A stretch of DNA of 64,000 nucleotides. Origin: Chitinophaga rhizosphaerae (GTDB taxonomy: Bacteria > Bacteroidota > Bacteroidia > Chitinophagales > Chitinophagaceae). Shown piece after piece: positions 55,807 to 64,000 of this stretch. The notes below the pieces were generated by a model. That model was not told the DNA's origin. It did not search any database and saw only the letters and a program-made list of their open reading frames with translations. Each line of letters opens with the position of its first letter. The first letter of the stretch is position 1. The translations under genes were made by a program, and so were the position numbers. Where the stretch lies: NCBI RefSeq assembly GCF_003958645.1, contig NZ_RXLO01000006.1:186001-250000 (forward strand), given 5' to 3'.

Positions 55807-56160
55807 ATGAAAGACAACACCGAAAGGGTCAAAAAAATGTCGTTCGCCAGCGTCTATCCGCATTACATCACGAAAGCGGAGAGGAAAGGGCGGTCGAAGG
55901 CCGAGGTGGACGAAATAATTTTCTGGCTGACGGGATATGATGAAAAAACGTTTCAGCAACATCTCGACAATAAAACCAGTTTCGAGGATTTCTACGGTCA
56001 GGCCCGCATCCATCCGAACGCGTCCCAGATCAAAGGTATGATTTGCGGATACCGGGTGGAAGACATCGAAGACAGAACGATGCAACTGGCCCGGTATCTC
56101 GACAAACTGATCGACGAACTGGCGAAGGGCAAAGCCATGGAAAAGATCCTCAGGAAGTAA
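55807..56160 (+). CDS. DUF2200 family protein
   Basis: 117 residues, the normal length for DUF2200. Recognisable blocks are [29 protein letters not shown] and [19 protein letters not shown].. followed by a basic C-terminus. No signal peptide or membrane segment, so it is cytoplasmic. The function of the family is unknown. It ends 2 bp before the stop of the convergent PLP-enzyme gene, with no terminator between them. Confidence 0.9.
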   Translation: MKDNTERVKKMSFASVYPHYITKAERKGRSKAEVDEIIFWLTGYDEKTFQQHLDNKTSFEDFYGQARIHPNASQIKGMICGYRVEDIEDRTMQLARYLDKLIDELAKGKAMEKILRK

Positions 56161-56162
56161 GT

Positions 56163-57410
56163 TTACCTTCCCGCAGCCTGCAGCGCCTGTTCCATGTCGC
56201 GGATCAAATCTGCAGGGTGCTCGATCCCGACGCTCAGCCGTACCATCCCCTCCGTAATTCCGTATTGCAGTTTTTCCGATTCCGGCACGCCCGAATGCGT
56301 CATGGACCAGGGGTGCTGCGCGAGGCTTTCCGTGCCGCCGAGGCTCACGGCCAGTTTGATATGCCGCAGCGCGTTGAGGAAGCGGAATGCCGCCGGCTCC
56401 CCGCCCGCCACATCGAAGCTGACCATGGCACCGTAGCTGGTGTATTGTTCCGCATAAATCTGCTGCTGCCTTTCAGACATCCCCGTCCGTAATCCGGGAT
56501 AGTACACTTTTTCCACGCCCGGGTAATTTTGCAGGAACGCGGCGATGTGCGCGGCGTTTTGCGCGGCCGCGTCCATCCGGAGCTTGAGGGTTTCCAGGCT
56601 GCGCAGGAGCATCCAGGCCGGATGGGGATCGATGATGGTGCCGAAAAACGTTCTGGCCGCTTTGATGGACTGGATAATGGATTTGCTGCCTACCGCAGCC
56701 CCCGCGATCACGTCGCTGTGGCCGCCGATGTACTTGGTGGCGGAATACAGCACGATGTCTGCCCCGAACTGCAACGGGCGCGACCATAACGGCCCCATGT
56801 AGGTATTATCGACCGCCAGCAGCACGGTCTTCTCTTCCGTCGAAAAATGTTTGGCCAACTGGCTGCACATCCTGACGTCTATCACTTCTCCCGTAGGATT
56901 GGCGGGCGTTTCCACGAATATCATCTTCAGTTTCCCGGCGGCGCCGGCCGCTTCCACCTGGCGGATGATGCTTTCAAAGCTGTCTCCCGCGCTGAAACCG
57001 ATCGTACCGATCCCCAGTTCTTTGAGAAAATGCTGGATGAATTTATGGGTGCCGCCGTAGAGGGGATTGCTGAAGAGGATGAAATCGCCCGGTTTAAGGA
57101 AAGCCATCATGGTGGTGGAAATGGCGCTCATGCCGCTGGAAAAGGCGGCCGCGTCTGCCCCGCCGTCCCACAACCGGATGCGCTCCTCCAGGATTTCGAT
57201 GTTGGGATTGTTGATCCGGCTGTAGATGAGGCCCATTTCCCGTTCCTGCGCGGGCGTATGGCCATGCGCCATGGTAAAGAAATCCTTGCCTTCTTCGGCC
57301 GTGTGGAATACGAACGTGGAGGTGAGGAATACCGGCGGTTTTACGGCGCCTTCACTGAGCTCGGGTTTGTAGCCATGCCCCATCATCGCGGTTTCGGGAG
57401 ATTTTATCAT
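56163..57410 (-). CDS. Cys/Met-metabolism PLP-dependent enzyme (cystathionine gamma-synthase/lyase family)
   Basis: 415 residues from ATG 57410 (a TTG at 57428 is less likely). The PLP lysine is in SATKYIGGHSD (about Lys226), with the ring-stacking Tyr in NPLYGGT (about Tyr118), the phosphate-binding IYSRINNPN block and the pyridine-N Asp in AVDNTY (about Asp201). The position that is Cys in classical methionine gamma-lyases (LYGCT) is Gly here, so that activity is doubtful. Cystathionine gamma-synthase/lyase or O-acylhomoserine sulfhydrylase-like activity are alternatives. A divergent Lrp/AsnC regulator 157 bp away suggests amino-acid-dependent control. The likely promoter is TTG (57456-57454)-N20-CAGCTTTG (57433-57426). 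Confidence 0.93.
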   Translation of the reverse strand: MIKSPETAMMGHGYKPELSEGAVKPPVFLTSTFVFHTAEEGKDFFTMAHGHTPAQEREMGLIYSRINNPNIEILEERIRLWDGGADAAAFSSGMSAISTTMMAFLKPGDFILFSNPLYGGTHKFIQHFLKELGIGTIGFSAGDSFESIIRQVEAAGAAGKLKMIFVETPANPTGEVIDVRMCSQLAKHFSTEEKTVLLAVDNTYMGPLWSRPLQFGADIVLYSATKYIGGHSDVIAGAAVGSKSIIQSIKAARTFFGTIIDPHPAWMLLRSLETLKLRMDAAAQNAAHIAAFLQNYPGVEKVYYPGLRTGMSERQQQIYAEQYTSYGAMVSFDVAGGEPAAFRFLNALRHIKLAVSLGGTESLAQHPWSMTHSGVPESEKLQYGITEGMVRLSVGIEHPADLIRDMEQALQAAGR

Positions 57411-57425
57411 TGGGTCGTTTTCCTG

Positions 57426-57456
57426 CAAAGCTGGCGACTGGCGGATGGGAAAACAA
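57426..57456 (-). promoter_or_regulatory. Putative promoter of the PLP-enzyme gene
   Basis: Minus-strand TTG (57456-57454), 20 bp, CAGCTTTG (57433-57426), one mismatch from TAnnTTTG. It leaves a leader of only about 10 nt before ATG 57410. Confidence 0.4.
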
Positions 57457-57510
57457 GATGCAGCGGGCCCGGCAGTATAAAATAGCTAAATAGCGGCGCT
57501 GCGGACGGTG

Positions 57511-57534
57511 AAATAGTCTTTTTGACTATTTTTG
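57511..57534. promoter_or_regulatory. Palindromic operator overlapping the Lrp -7 box
   Basis: A perfect inverted repeat AAATAGTC-TTTTT-GACTATTT (57511-57531). Its right arm overlaps TATTTTTG (57527-57534), a full match to the -7 consensus facing the Lrp gene. Binding here would block Lrp transcription (autorepression) and could also affect the divergent PLP-enzyme promoter. AT-rich palindromes are the usual Lrp/AsnC targets. Confidence 0.6.
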
Positions 57535-57567
57535 GTCCATCCAAAGCAATTATCAACTACCTCCATC

Positions 57568-58026
57568 ATGCAATTAGACAAAACCGACCTGCGGTTACTC
57601 ACGCTCCTGCAACACGACGCCCGCCTCAGCAACAAAGAGCTGGCCGACAAGCTCGGCAAATCCGTAACGCCCGTGCTGCTGCGCAGGAAGAAACTGGAAG
57701 AAAGCGGATACATCAAAAAATATATGGCTATCGTAGACCGGCATCTCATCAACCGTTCCCTTATGGCATTCACCAGCGTACAATTGAAGGAGCATGCCGA
57801 AGATCTGCTGCATGCGTTCCAGCAATCCGTTTCCCGGTTCGAAGAGGTTATGTCCTGCCACCATATGACCGGCACCTACGATTACCACCTGAAGATCGTG
57901 GTGGCCGATATGAACGCGTATCACAAATTCATCACCGAAAAACTCGCCAAATTGCCGAATGTGCTCACGGTGCAAAGCAGTTTCGTGATGGCGGAAGTGA
58001 AAGACGAGCTCGCCTATACGTTGTAA
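57568..58026 (+). CDS. Lrp/AsnC family transcriptional regulator
   Basis: 152 residues from ATG 57568 (MQLDKTDLRLL), the standard family length. N-terminal winged helix about 1-55 (LSNKELADKLGKSVTPVLLRRKKLEESGYI) and a RAM ligand-binding domain about 65-140 (MTGTYDYHLKIVVADMNAYHKF). Proteins of this family bind amino acids and form octamers. It is divergent from a Cys/Met-family PLP enzyme, an arrangement typical of local specific regulators, with a palindrome between. It ends 14 bp before the convergent DUF5054 stop. Confidence 0.95.
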   Translation: MQLDKTDLRLLTLLQHDARLSNKELADKLGKSVTPVLLRRKKLEESGYIKKYMAIVDRHLINRSLMAFTSVQLKEHAEDLLHAFQQSVSRFEEVMSCHHMTGTYDYHLKIVVADMNAYHKFITEKLAKLPNVLTVQSSFVMAEVKDELAYTL

Positions 58027-58040
58027 TCAGGTACGCCGGA

Positions 58041-60671
58041 TCATTCCAGGATAAAACTGGCCGGCGCATATTTGTTCAGGCTGAAAGAAAACTGCCGGGC
58101 CTTTACCGGTATCGCTTCCCGCGATAATTTTTCTCCCCTCAGATCTACGGGAACGGCTTTCCTCCACGTTTTCCCTTCCGGCAAACGGACCGTTATCATC
58201 CCCGACAATCCCGCCTGTTCCCAAACGGTGAGCAGCGTGCCTTCCCGGCCATTGGCGCCTGGCCCGAACGCAGTAACAAGCGTGCCTTTGCGGGAAAGAT
58301 GCAATCCTTCTTTCGTGGCCGGCAGCGTCCCTTGCTGATTGCCGGCAACAGCGGCCAGAAGCGGTAAACGGGCTTCCCAGGATTGAACGGCCAGGTTTGC
58401 CGCCGGCTGTCCATTGCCGGATACCGGCCAGATGCGCACCCGCTCGCTCCAGCTCCCATCCTGCCATAACGGGAAATTCGTATTCCACATGTTGTTGTAG
58501 AGATTCACGAAAACGTAGGGTTTTGCCGGCACTCCATCCATCGTCCACCGCCAAAGCCCCGGCTCGCCGAGCGAAACCAGCGGCGCATCGATGGGACAAA
58601 CGCCCGCTCCCACGCCCGCTCCGCGGATCTCCACACCCGTCGTCACTGCCAGCAGATGACGGTTGGTACCGGGTATGATGTCTGTAGCCGGATGGATGGG
58701 CGCACCCAATCTCCCCACCACGAATTCCGGCTGCCGGATGTTGAACGGAAAACACAGCCAGCCGCCTTCGGGATGCTTGTCGGGCGTTTTATCCTTTACC
58801 TGCCATTCGATATCGATGTACGGACGGCTCCGGGGAAATGTGAAAGTGATGGCATAGCCCTTCGCGAGACCTTTGCCCCCGGCAGCCGTCAGCACGATAC
58901 GGTCTTCCGCCGGCGACCGCTCCTGCGCCAGCTCCCAGCCGATGATAGTGGTGGCCTTGTATGGCACATCAGCAGCATCGGGCATTCCGGGCTTGCCGAT
59001 ATCGTTGAGCCCCCAACCCGTCTGAATGCGGGAATATTGATTAAAGAACCGGTCGTACACTTCGTGGCTGCTGAACCTTTCATGAAGGAACTGCCCCGCA
59101 ACGTACCCCGACGCGGTGTCTATCATTTCCTTACCAGAGGCTTTATCGACGAGGGAACGGATGCCGCCCCTTTCCAAATCGAACGTAGCGACGAAATACC
59201 GGGTTTCCAGGCGGGTATTGCCTTTTTGCTTCTGCGCAAGCGCCTGCGCATTCGGGACCGTTTTATAGCCGTTGGCGGGCACGTCATCCACCCAAACCGG
59301 ATTACCGTCTACCGTCACCATCCCCGATCGCCGCCAGGGAAGGGCATTGTAGACGACGATGCTTTTCCCTTTGGAAGGTACGGCTCCGGCCAGCTGCGCC
59401 ATCCGTTTATCCAGTTCGGCGGTAACGGTCTGTGCAGCGCTGCGGGCATAGTTACGATGGTCTTCATACGATTGCATCCATTTCCTCTTGCTGCCGCGCG
59501 GCAGTTTCGCGTAGTCGCCGTTTTCAGGAAGGGGTTCCTTTTCCAGGTCGGCCAGCCATTGTTTCCACGCGTTACCGTACAGCCGGCGCGGGCCATATTC
59601 CGCGTTCATGCCCCAGGTGTGCTCGCTGTACAGGAGGCTGTTTTCGTAAGCCTTGTTCAATGCATCCTGCAATGGGCCGGTAGTCAGCCCCCAGGCGCGG
59701 AGGTGCGTATCGAGGCTTTCCAGTGCGGGCTCCAGCGGGCGCAGGTTGCGTGCGGTTTTGGTGGCCTGCGGCATGGACATAAGCCCGTGAATCCAGGTGT
59801 CGGGCATATCTCCTTTCACCACCGGCACCTGCGGATTTTCCGACAATACCGCTTTTGCGAAATCGTCGAGCGTACCGAAATGTACCCGCACGCCGGGCAT
59901 CTTTTCTTCATATTCCTTTCGCCATTTGCCGACTTCTTCCGGTGATGGCGGGCCATGATTGTCGCCCGCCATGATCATGGAAAGGTAATTCCGGCAGGGC
60001 CAGTCTTGCGGCGGCAGGAAACTGCTGCCATAATCTACGGTGTATCCGCAAAGCACGCGCGAGCCATCGGGCCCTTCCCACCAGAACAGCTGCGGCACGC
60101 GTGGGTACTGGCTGGCGGGGTTGACGCCGATATGCAGGAATTTAACACCGGCATGATGCAGCAAAACAGGCATCACCCAGCTATGCGAAGGCACGTCCGT
60201 CATTTTTGCGGCGATGGGCAACGGCCGGTTGAATTGCCGGCTGACGTTGGCCGCGATCGAAAGGCCATGCACGAGGTCGGCCAGGTCCTGCGATTCCGTA
60301 TGCGTCGTGAAAGGCAGCGCATGCACGGCGATATAACCTTCCTTCACCGCCTTTTCGATCTTCTCCCTCCGCGCAGGATCCTGTTGCTGACCGAGCATCT
60401 GCGCCTGCAAAGGCCATCCCGGAACGGTCCATACGAACCGGTGGGATGCCGGCAGATCACGGTTTTGATCGATCACTTTCAGCGCATTGTCCATCATTTC
60501 CGTCCGGTATCGATGAAATACGTTTTCCGCCAGGTCGGTAAAGCCCAGGTCGAAATGACTTTTCACGACGATCCAGACATCCGTGACATGCGCAGCGGTC
60601 GGCTTCGTTTGGGCGATGGCCTGGCAGATGCAAAGCATCGCGCAGGTGATGGACAGCAATTTTTTCTTCAT
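58041..60671 (-). CDS. DUF5054 protein, GH38-like alpha-mannosidase fold, secreted
   Basis: 876 residues from ATG 60671, which gives a signal peptide about 1-21 (CQAIAQ). The order of key residues follows GH38: HFDLGFTD (about His39, Asp41, the HxD zinc pair), MTDVPSHSW (about Asp159, matching the nucleophile/zinc Asp), and EHTWGMN (about His351, last zinc ligand). The C-terminal half is beta-rich, with a mutarotase-like fold as in GH38. It matches DUF5054, whose activity is not settled. It should act on alpha-linked sugars outside the cytoplasm. It lies downstream of the LamG hydrolase gene but a strong hairpin separates them. Confidence 0.85.
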   Translation of the reverse strand: MKKKLLSITCAMLCICQAIAQTKPTAAHVTDVWIVVKSHFDLGFTDLAENVFHRYRTEMMDNALKVIDQNRDLPASHRFVWTVPGWPLQAQMLGQQQDPARREKIEKAVKEGYIAVHALPFTTHTESQDLADLVHGLSIAANVSRQFNRPLPIAAKMTDVPSHSWVMPVLLHHAGVKFLHIGVNPASQYPRVPQLFWWEGPDGSRVLCGYTVDYGSSFLPPQDWPCRNYLSMIMAGDNHGPPSPEEVGKWRKEYEEKMPGVRVHFGTLDDFAKAVLSENPQVPVVKGDMPDTWIHGLMSMPQATKTARNLRPLEPALESLDTHLRAWGLTTGPLQDALNKAYENSLLYSEHTWGMNAEYGPRRLYGNAWKQWLADLEKEPLPENGDYAKLPRGSKRKWMQSYEDHRNYARSAAQTVTAELDKRMAQLAGAVPSKGKSIVVYNALPWRRSGMVTVDGNPVWVDDVPANGYKTVPNAQALAQKQKGNTRLETRYFVATFDLERGGIRSLVDKASGKEMIDTASGYVAGQFLHERFSSHEVYDRFFNQYSRIQTGWGLNDIGKPGMPDAADVPYKATTIIGWELAQERSPAEDRIVLTAAGGKGLAKGYAITFTFPRSRPYIDIEWQVKDKTPDKHPEGGWLCFPFNIRQPEFVVGRLGAPIHPATDIIPGTNRHLLAVTTGVEIRGAGVGAGVCPIDAPLVSLGEPGLWRWTMDGVPAKPYVFVNLYNNMWNTNFPLWQDGSWSERVRIWPVSGNGQPAANLAVQSWEARLPLLAAVAGNQQGTLPATKEGLHLSRKGTLVTAFGPGANGREGTLLTVWEQAGLSGMITVRLPEGKTWRKAVPVDLRGEKLSREAIPVKARQFSFSLNKYAPASFILE

Positions 60672-60729
60672 GGTGATGATGGTATAATGGCCTTCGCCCG
60701 TCGGCAAACATGCGCATTACAAAATACGT

Positions 60730-60759
60730 GAAAGACCGCAAACTCCGTTGCGGTCTTTC
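60730..60759 (-). terminator. Strong hairpin after the LamG gene
   Basis: A perfect 12-bp stem (GAAAGACCGCAA with TTGCGGTCTTTC) and a 6-nt loop, 25 bp after the LamG-protein stop and about 60 bp before the DUF5054 start. The T run is poor on both strands, so it may also act as a processing or stabilising hairpin that lowers DUF5054 expression. Confidence 0.7.
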
Positions 60760-60783
60760 ATATCAGTTATAGGTAACATCCTG

Positions 60784-63700
60784 CTACTTGCTTTCGCGGA
60801 TCAGATACCAGCCAAACCCTCCCGCCGGAATGCTCAGTTTTATATCCGCAACGGCGCCGTCCCGCAAAGCTACATTCCACTGCCTGCCATCGCTGCCGGT
60901 AATACCGGCTTTAGATTTGACACCTGTATAATACAACGGAACGCTGACGGTTTTCACGATATCATGGTCCGTAGGATTGAAAGCGATGAGCATACCTTTG
61001 TCTTCCAGGAACGGATTGGCATGCAGCATGAGGTCGATGTCGCGGCCATCGGGCCGGCCGAGGTGGATGATATCTGAAGTGAGGATCTCGCGGTATTTCC
61101 GGAACCAGTCCACCCATTTGGCGACCATGGCTTTGGTTTCGGGAGTGTCGTACAGGCGTTTCCCGCGAAGGGTGAACTGGCAGCCGCTGGCCAGGTGCTG
61201 GAAGAGGCCGGTTTCATATCGGGCGAGATTATCGGCCAGGGGTTCCAGGCCTACCCGGGGATCGTTGGTGTAAAAGCCTACCAGCTGCAGGCTCATCCAG
61301 CCCATCGTCGGGGTTTTATGCCAGGTGCCGTCGTATATGTACTGCCGGCCGAGCAACAGTTGCTGCTGAGGTGTAAGGTTGGCGCTGGCTTCGCGATAGC
61401 CCATCCCCGTGGCCGATTGCCCGTTCAGGAAATACCAGTCGGGAATGGGAACGTACATGTTCCGCCGCTGCAGTTCATGCAGCACTTCCACTTGCGACTG
61501 CCACTGTTTCCATTGCGAATCGTGCAGCCCGTTGTGATGGGGGTGATCGGTGGCGGCGCAAACGTCGCCGTGATAAGGGCCGTCCATATTGTAGGTCATA
61601 AGGCCGGTTTTGTCGAAAAACTGCCACATGGCCGGGTAATAGGTGTCTTTCCATTTGCTGGCGATGCAAACGCTCTGGCCGAAAAGGCTTCCGGGCTTGC
61701 CGGTTTTCGGGTCGATGCAGTCCACATCCTTCCCTCTCCCGCGCGATGCCACCTGCAATTCGTATCCGCCCATCACAATGTTCCTGTCTTTCGCGAATGC
61801 GGCAATTTCCTTCCACAGCGCCACATACCCCGTATCCAGTTTATCGTGCGAAATGCCGGGCCAGGCCATGATATCGAGCCTTTCAAAGCCCAGTTCGCCC
61901 ATTTGCGTGATGAAGTTTTTCAATTCTTTCCTGTCATGGGAAGTGATGCCACCGGTGATGAGCGACTCCGTGACCTGTGGCGCCAGTGTCCGATAAAACC
62001 GGCGATGGGCGAGGCTTTGCCGCTCACGGTCATCGCTGTCATGCAACAATTCGAAAGTAGTGAAGGACGTGAAATCCTTTCCCGGCGCCAGGATCTCCGC
62101 GGGGCCCATTGGCAACCGGCTTACGAGCAGCGAATGGTGCGGGAAGCCGAGGAACTTGTCTTCAGCCTGGTTATGCGAGGCCCAGGTATTATAGTCTTTA
62201 TCTACCAGCCACTTCGTGGTAGACCCGCCCGCCTGGTATGCCGGTGGGATGCCGGCGTAGTGCATCAGTGCGCTGCCTTCGGGGTCGGCATTTGCCAGCG
62301 CAAACGAATAATCGCTTTCCACGTGCAGCCGCTTTTCCTGGTCCTGCGTTACGGCCAGCACTTCGCATTCCGTTTCGTTCACCAGCACCGGCCGGCCGGT
62401 GCCGTTCCTGACCGTGATCCATTTGGAAACTACCGGGATGCCGTCGTACATCTCGTAATGAACAGACACTTTCATCGCGCCTTTCCATTCCGGTTTCGAT
62501 GCGGGTGCTTCGTAATGCATAACCACATGAAGGCCCTTCGGGGGCCAGTCGGCATGCTGTGCATTGTATTTCTGCTGCCAGGGATAGCGGGGTTGCGGCT
62601 GGCGCACCTCCAGGCCGGCGAACTGGAAAGCCGACGGGTCGGTCACCATATCTTTCAACCAGGCATCGAGCAGATAGGATTTTTCCGGCTGGCCCGAAAG
62701 CCCGCCGATATCGTACCAGGTGCTGTCGAATTTGATGCGCGCCTCGGGTTTCACGGCCCGGAGGTATTGCGCACCGCTGGAAAGGTTCTTGAAGCTCACG
62801 CCCGCCAGGTTATCGCCGATATAAAACTCGCGGCTGATCAACCCGTTCGACAATTGCAGTCTTCCGCTCAATCCATCGGCCGCAGGCGCGAAAGTCAGTG
62901 CCGAAGCCTGCAGGATGCGGTGGACCAGCCAGTCCTTCGGCGCCGCTGTTTCGCCCGCCGCGTTTGCCCGGCCGATCTGCCGGTTGGCGGATATGGCGGA
63001 AATGATGGCGCGCTGTCGGGTTTCGGCCTGCTGGCGGTTACGTGCAACGGCTTGCTGGTTAAAATGCAGGTCTTTGGCGGGATTGAACTTCCCACTTACA
63101 AGCGGTGTCATCCTGACGTCATAGATCAGTCCACTGAAAGCCTCCATCCGTGCAACGCTTCCGAGAAAAAGCGTATCTGCCTGCAACGGCAAAGCCGCAG
63201 TTTCCGCGGCGGATTTCTTCCCGTTCAGGAATACGGTGGCTTTCTGTTTCGTCACAATGATAGCGATGTGCGCCCACTCGCCGGGGGCAACGTCGCCGAT
63301 GGGCCCGCGGGCCGCCACACCGTTGGCATACAGCGTCCATTGGTTGTTTTCGCGGTACACGGCGTAACCGGATTTCTTGCTGCCAAGCGCGAGTACGGAG
63401 GTTTTGGCAGGCAGGCGGTCGGCAGCGCCCTGCCGGGCGTTGGCTTGCAACCAGATTTCCAGCACGAAATCACCTTTCGCCATACCGGCAGCGCCTGTTG
63501 CGGCATATCCTGCACCTTCACGAAAGAGTACAGCGCCCTCTCCTGCCAGCTTTTTATCAGCAGGAGCATCGGCAAAAAACAAGGGCTGCCCTTTGCGCTT
63601 CAACGCATTTCCCGTACCGCCCATCGGCCAGAGCGAATCGGGCGCGGTGGCATAGGTAACGGCACCCGCCCGTCCCATATTGTACTGGAAGGCAGGGGCC

Positions 63701-63786
63701 TGCTGGGCGGCGGCCGTCATACAGACCAACATGGTGGATGCGGCCAGCGAGAGGTATTTCATCATATTTCCTTTGCTATCGTTCAT
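60784..63786 (-). CDS. LamG domain protein with probable TIM-barrel glycoside hydrolase
   Basis: 1000 residues; ATG 63786, or 63765/63762 (MMKYLSL) closer to the signal peptide. After the signal (about 8-28) comes a LamG/concanavalin-like domain (about 45-235, DFVLEIWLQA, WAHIAIIVTKQKATVFLNG), a helical linker, a beta-sandwich resembling the N-terminal domain of GH36-type enzymes (about 300-590) and a probable TIM barrel (about 605-880). Candidate acidic residues are Asp735 in TYNMDGPYHGD and the DWYFLNGQ/GMGYRE region (about 783-799). A beta C-terminus follows. The overall order resembles clan GH-D (GH27/36/31) but I cannot assign a family. It lies 15 bp after the upstream partial gene. Confidence 0.75.
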   Translation of the reverse strand: MNDSKGNMMKYLSLAASTMLVCMTAAAQQAPAFQYNMGRAGAVTYATAPDSLWPMGGTGNALKRKGQPLFFADAPADKKLAGEGAVLFREGAGYAATGAAGMAKGDFVLEIWLQANARQGAADRLPAKTSVLALGSKKSGYAVYRENNQWTLYANGVAARGPIGDVAPGEWAHIAIIVTKQKATVFLNGKKSAAETAALPLQADTLFLGSVARMEAFSGLIYDVRMTPLVSGKFNPAKDLHFNQQAVARNRQQAETRQRAIISAISANRQIGRANAAGETAAPKDWLVHRILQASALTFAPAADGLSGRLQLSNGLISREFYIGDNLAGVSFKNLSSGAQYLRAVKPEARIKFDSTWYDIGGLSGQPEKSYLLDAWLKDMVTDPSAFQFAGLEVRQPQPRYPWQQKYNAQHADWPPKGLHVVMHYEAPASKPEWKGAMKVSVHYEMYDGIPVVSKWITVRNGTGRPVLVNETECEVLAVTQDQEKRLHVESDYSFALANADPEGSALMHYAGIPPAYQAGGSTTKWLVDKDYNTWASHNQAEDKFLGFPHHSLLVSRLPMGPAEILAPGKDFTSFTTFELLHDSDDRERQSLAHRRFYRTLAPQVTESLITGGITSHDRKELKNFITQMGELGFERLDIMAWPGISHDKLDTGYVALWKEIAAFAKDRNIVMGGYELQVASRGRGKDVDCIDPKTGKPGSLFGQSVCIASKWKDTYYPAMWQFFDKTGLMTYNMDGPYHGDVCAATDHPHHNGLHDSQWKQWQSQVEVLHELQRRNMYVPIPDWYFLNGQSATGMGYREASANLTPQQQLLLGRQYIYDGTWHKTPTMGWMSLQLVGFYTNDPRVGLEPLADNLARYETGLFQHLASGCQFTLRGKRLYDTPETKAMVAKWVDWFRKYREILTSDIIHLGRPDGRDIDLMLHANPFLEDKGMLIAFNPTDHDIVKTVSVPLYYTGVKSKAGITGSDGRQWNVALRDGAVADIKLSIPAGGFGWYLIRESK

Positions 63787-63801
63787 GTCAACAATTATTA
63801 T

Positions 63802-64000
63802 TTATCGTCCGGCAACCTGAATTTCGATTTCGCCGTTGTTATGGATCTTCACGTTCGTTGCCCCGCCGGAGGGTACCGCCACTTTCGGCCACTGTACAAA
63901 TTGCGTGTACCCCATTGGCTTGCGGGACTGACGGGCGTTTTCAGCGAAAACCGAAACGGCCGCGTCGTAGGGCGTTGAGTTGGTGAGGCGCAGGGTGACG
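63802..64000 (-). CDS. C-terminal end of an unidentified gene (start outside window)
   Basis: 66 codons to a TAA at 63802-63804, running off the right edge. The visible tail includes VTLRLTNSTPYDAAVSVFAENARQ cut at ARQ and ends EIEIQVAGR. It reads like a C-terminal beta domain of a secreted protein. Only 15 bp separate it from the LamG gene, so they are probably one operon. The family cannot be named from this fragment. Confidence 0.6.
   Translation of the reverse strand, partial: VTLRLTNSTPYDAAVSVFAENARQSRKPMGYTQFVQWPKVAVPSGGATNVKIHNNGEIEIQVAGR

Noticed and set aside
55684..56085. 133-codon minus-strand frame opposite DUF2200
   Set aside because: DUF2200 on the plus strand is a recognised family at full length; the antisense frame also spans the terminator hairpin.
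61195..63978. 927-codon plus-strand open frame opposite the LamG gene
   Set aside because: Antisense shadow of a protein with clear LamG and signal-peptide features; no recognisable domain of its own.

Overview
The window looks like chromosomal DNA from a high-GC member of the Bacteroidota, most likely family Chitinophagaceae (Chitinophaga-like). This is an inference from five SusC/SusD pairs, ECF sigma/FecR pairs, DUF4974-type FecR C-termini, TAnnTTTG -7 boxes and little Shine-Dalgarno signal. I see no rRNA, tRNA, CRISPR array, transposase, integrase or phage gene. It is mostly accessory nutrient-acquisition DNA in polysaccharide-utilisation-locus (PUL) style.

Layout. (1) 1-6197, minus: SusC, SusD and a DUF4959/5126/5000 lipoprotein cut by the left edge. 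(2) 6459-19969, minus: SusC, SusD, a hairpin, a VCBS/ASPIC repeat lipoprotein, a vanadium-haloperoxidase/PAP2 lipoprotein and a large GH2 enzyme, closed by a strong terminator. A second GH2 (20077-22095) diverges from it. (3) 22249-28802, minus: ECF sigma, FecR, SusC with STN domain, SusD-like_2 lipoprotein. (4) 28898-32236, plus: a SWIM/SNF2 helicase, not PUL-related. (5) 32324-41918, minus: ECF sigma, FecR, STN-SusC, SusD and two surface lipoproteins (DUF4959-type and DUF4998/F5-8C). (6) 42224-51534, plus: ECF sigma, FecR, STN-SusC, SusD and two TlpA-like thiol-disulfide proteins. (7) 51639-55434, minus: a FIST sensor protein overlapping a soluble hybrid histidine kinase. (8) 55807-58026: DUF2200, a Cys/Met-metabolism PLP enzyme, and a divergent Lrp/AsnC regulator with a palindrome between them. 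(9) 58041-64000, minus: a GH38-like DUF5054 protein, a LamG protein with a probable TIM-barrel hydrolase, and the C-terminal end of an unidentified gene.

How the genes fit together. SusC/SusD pairs bind and import oligomers at the outer membrane. GH2, GH38-like and LamG enzymes would trim them. In clusters 3, 5 and 6 the SusC carries an N-terminal STN domain and sits beside sigma/FecR genes, the arrangement of trans-envelope signalling. In clusters 1 and 2 the SusC lacks STN and no sigma/FecR gene is present. Instead both promoters carry the same tandem 10-bp element, GATWGTCYAT repeated at 20-21 bp, whose promoter-proximal copy runs into the -33 TTG. That points to a shared unlinked activator and is the most informative non-coding signal here. 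Clusters 1 and 5 are clear paralogues that now differ in control. The most unusual gene content is the coupled VCBS/ASPIC-haloperoxidase pair inside a PUL, the membrane-free FIST/histidine-kinase pair, and the DUF5054/LamG hydrolase cluster.
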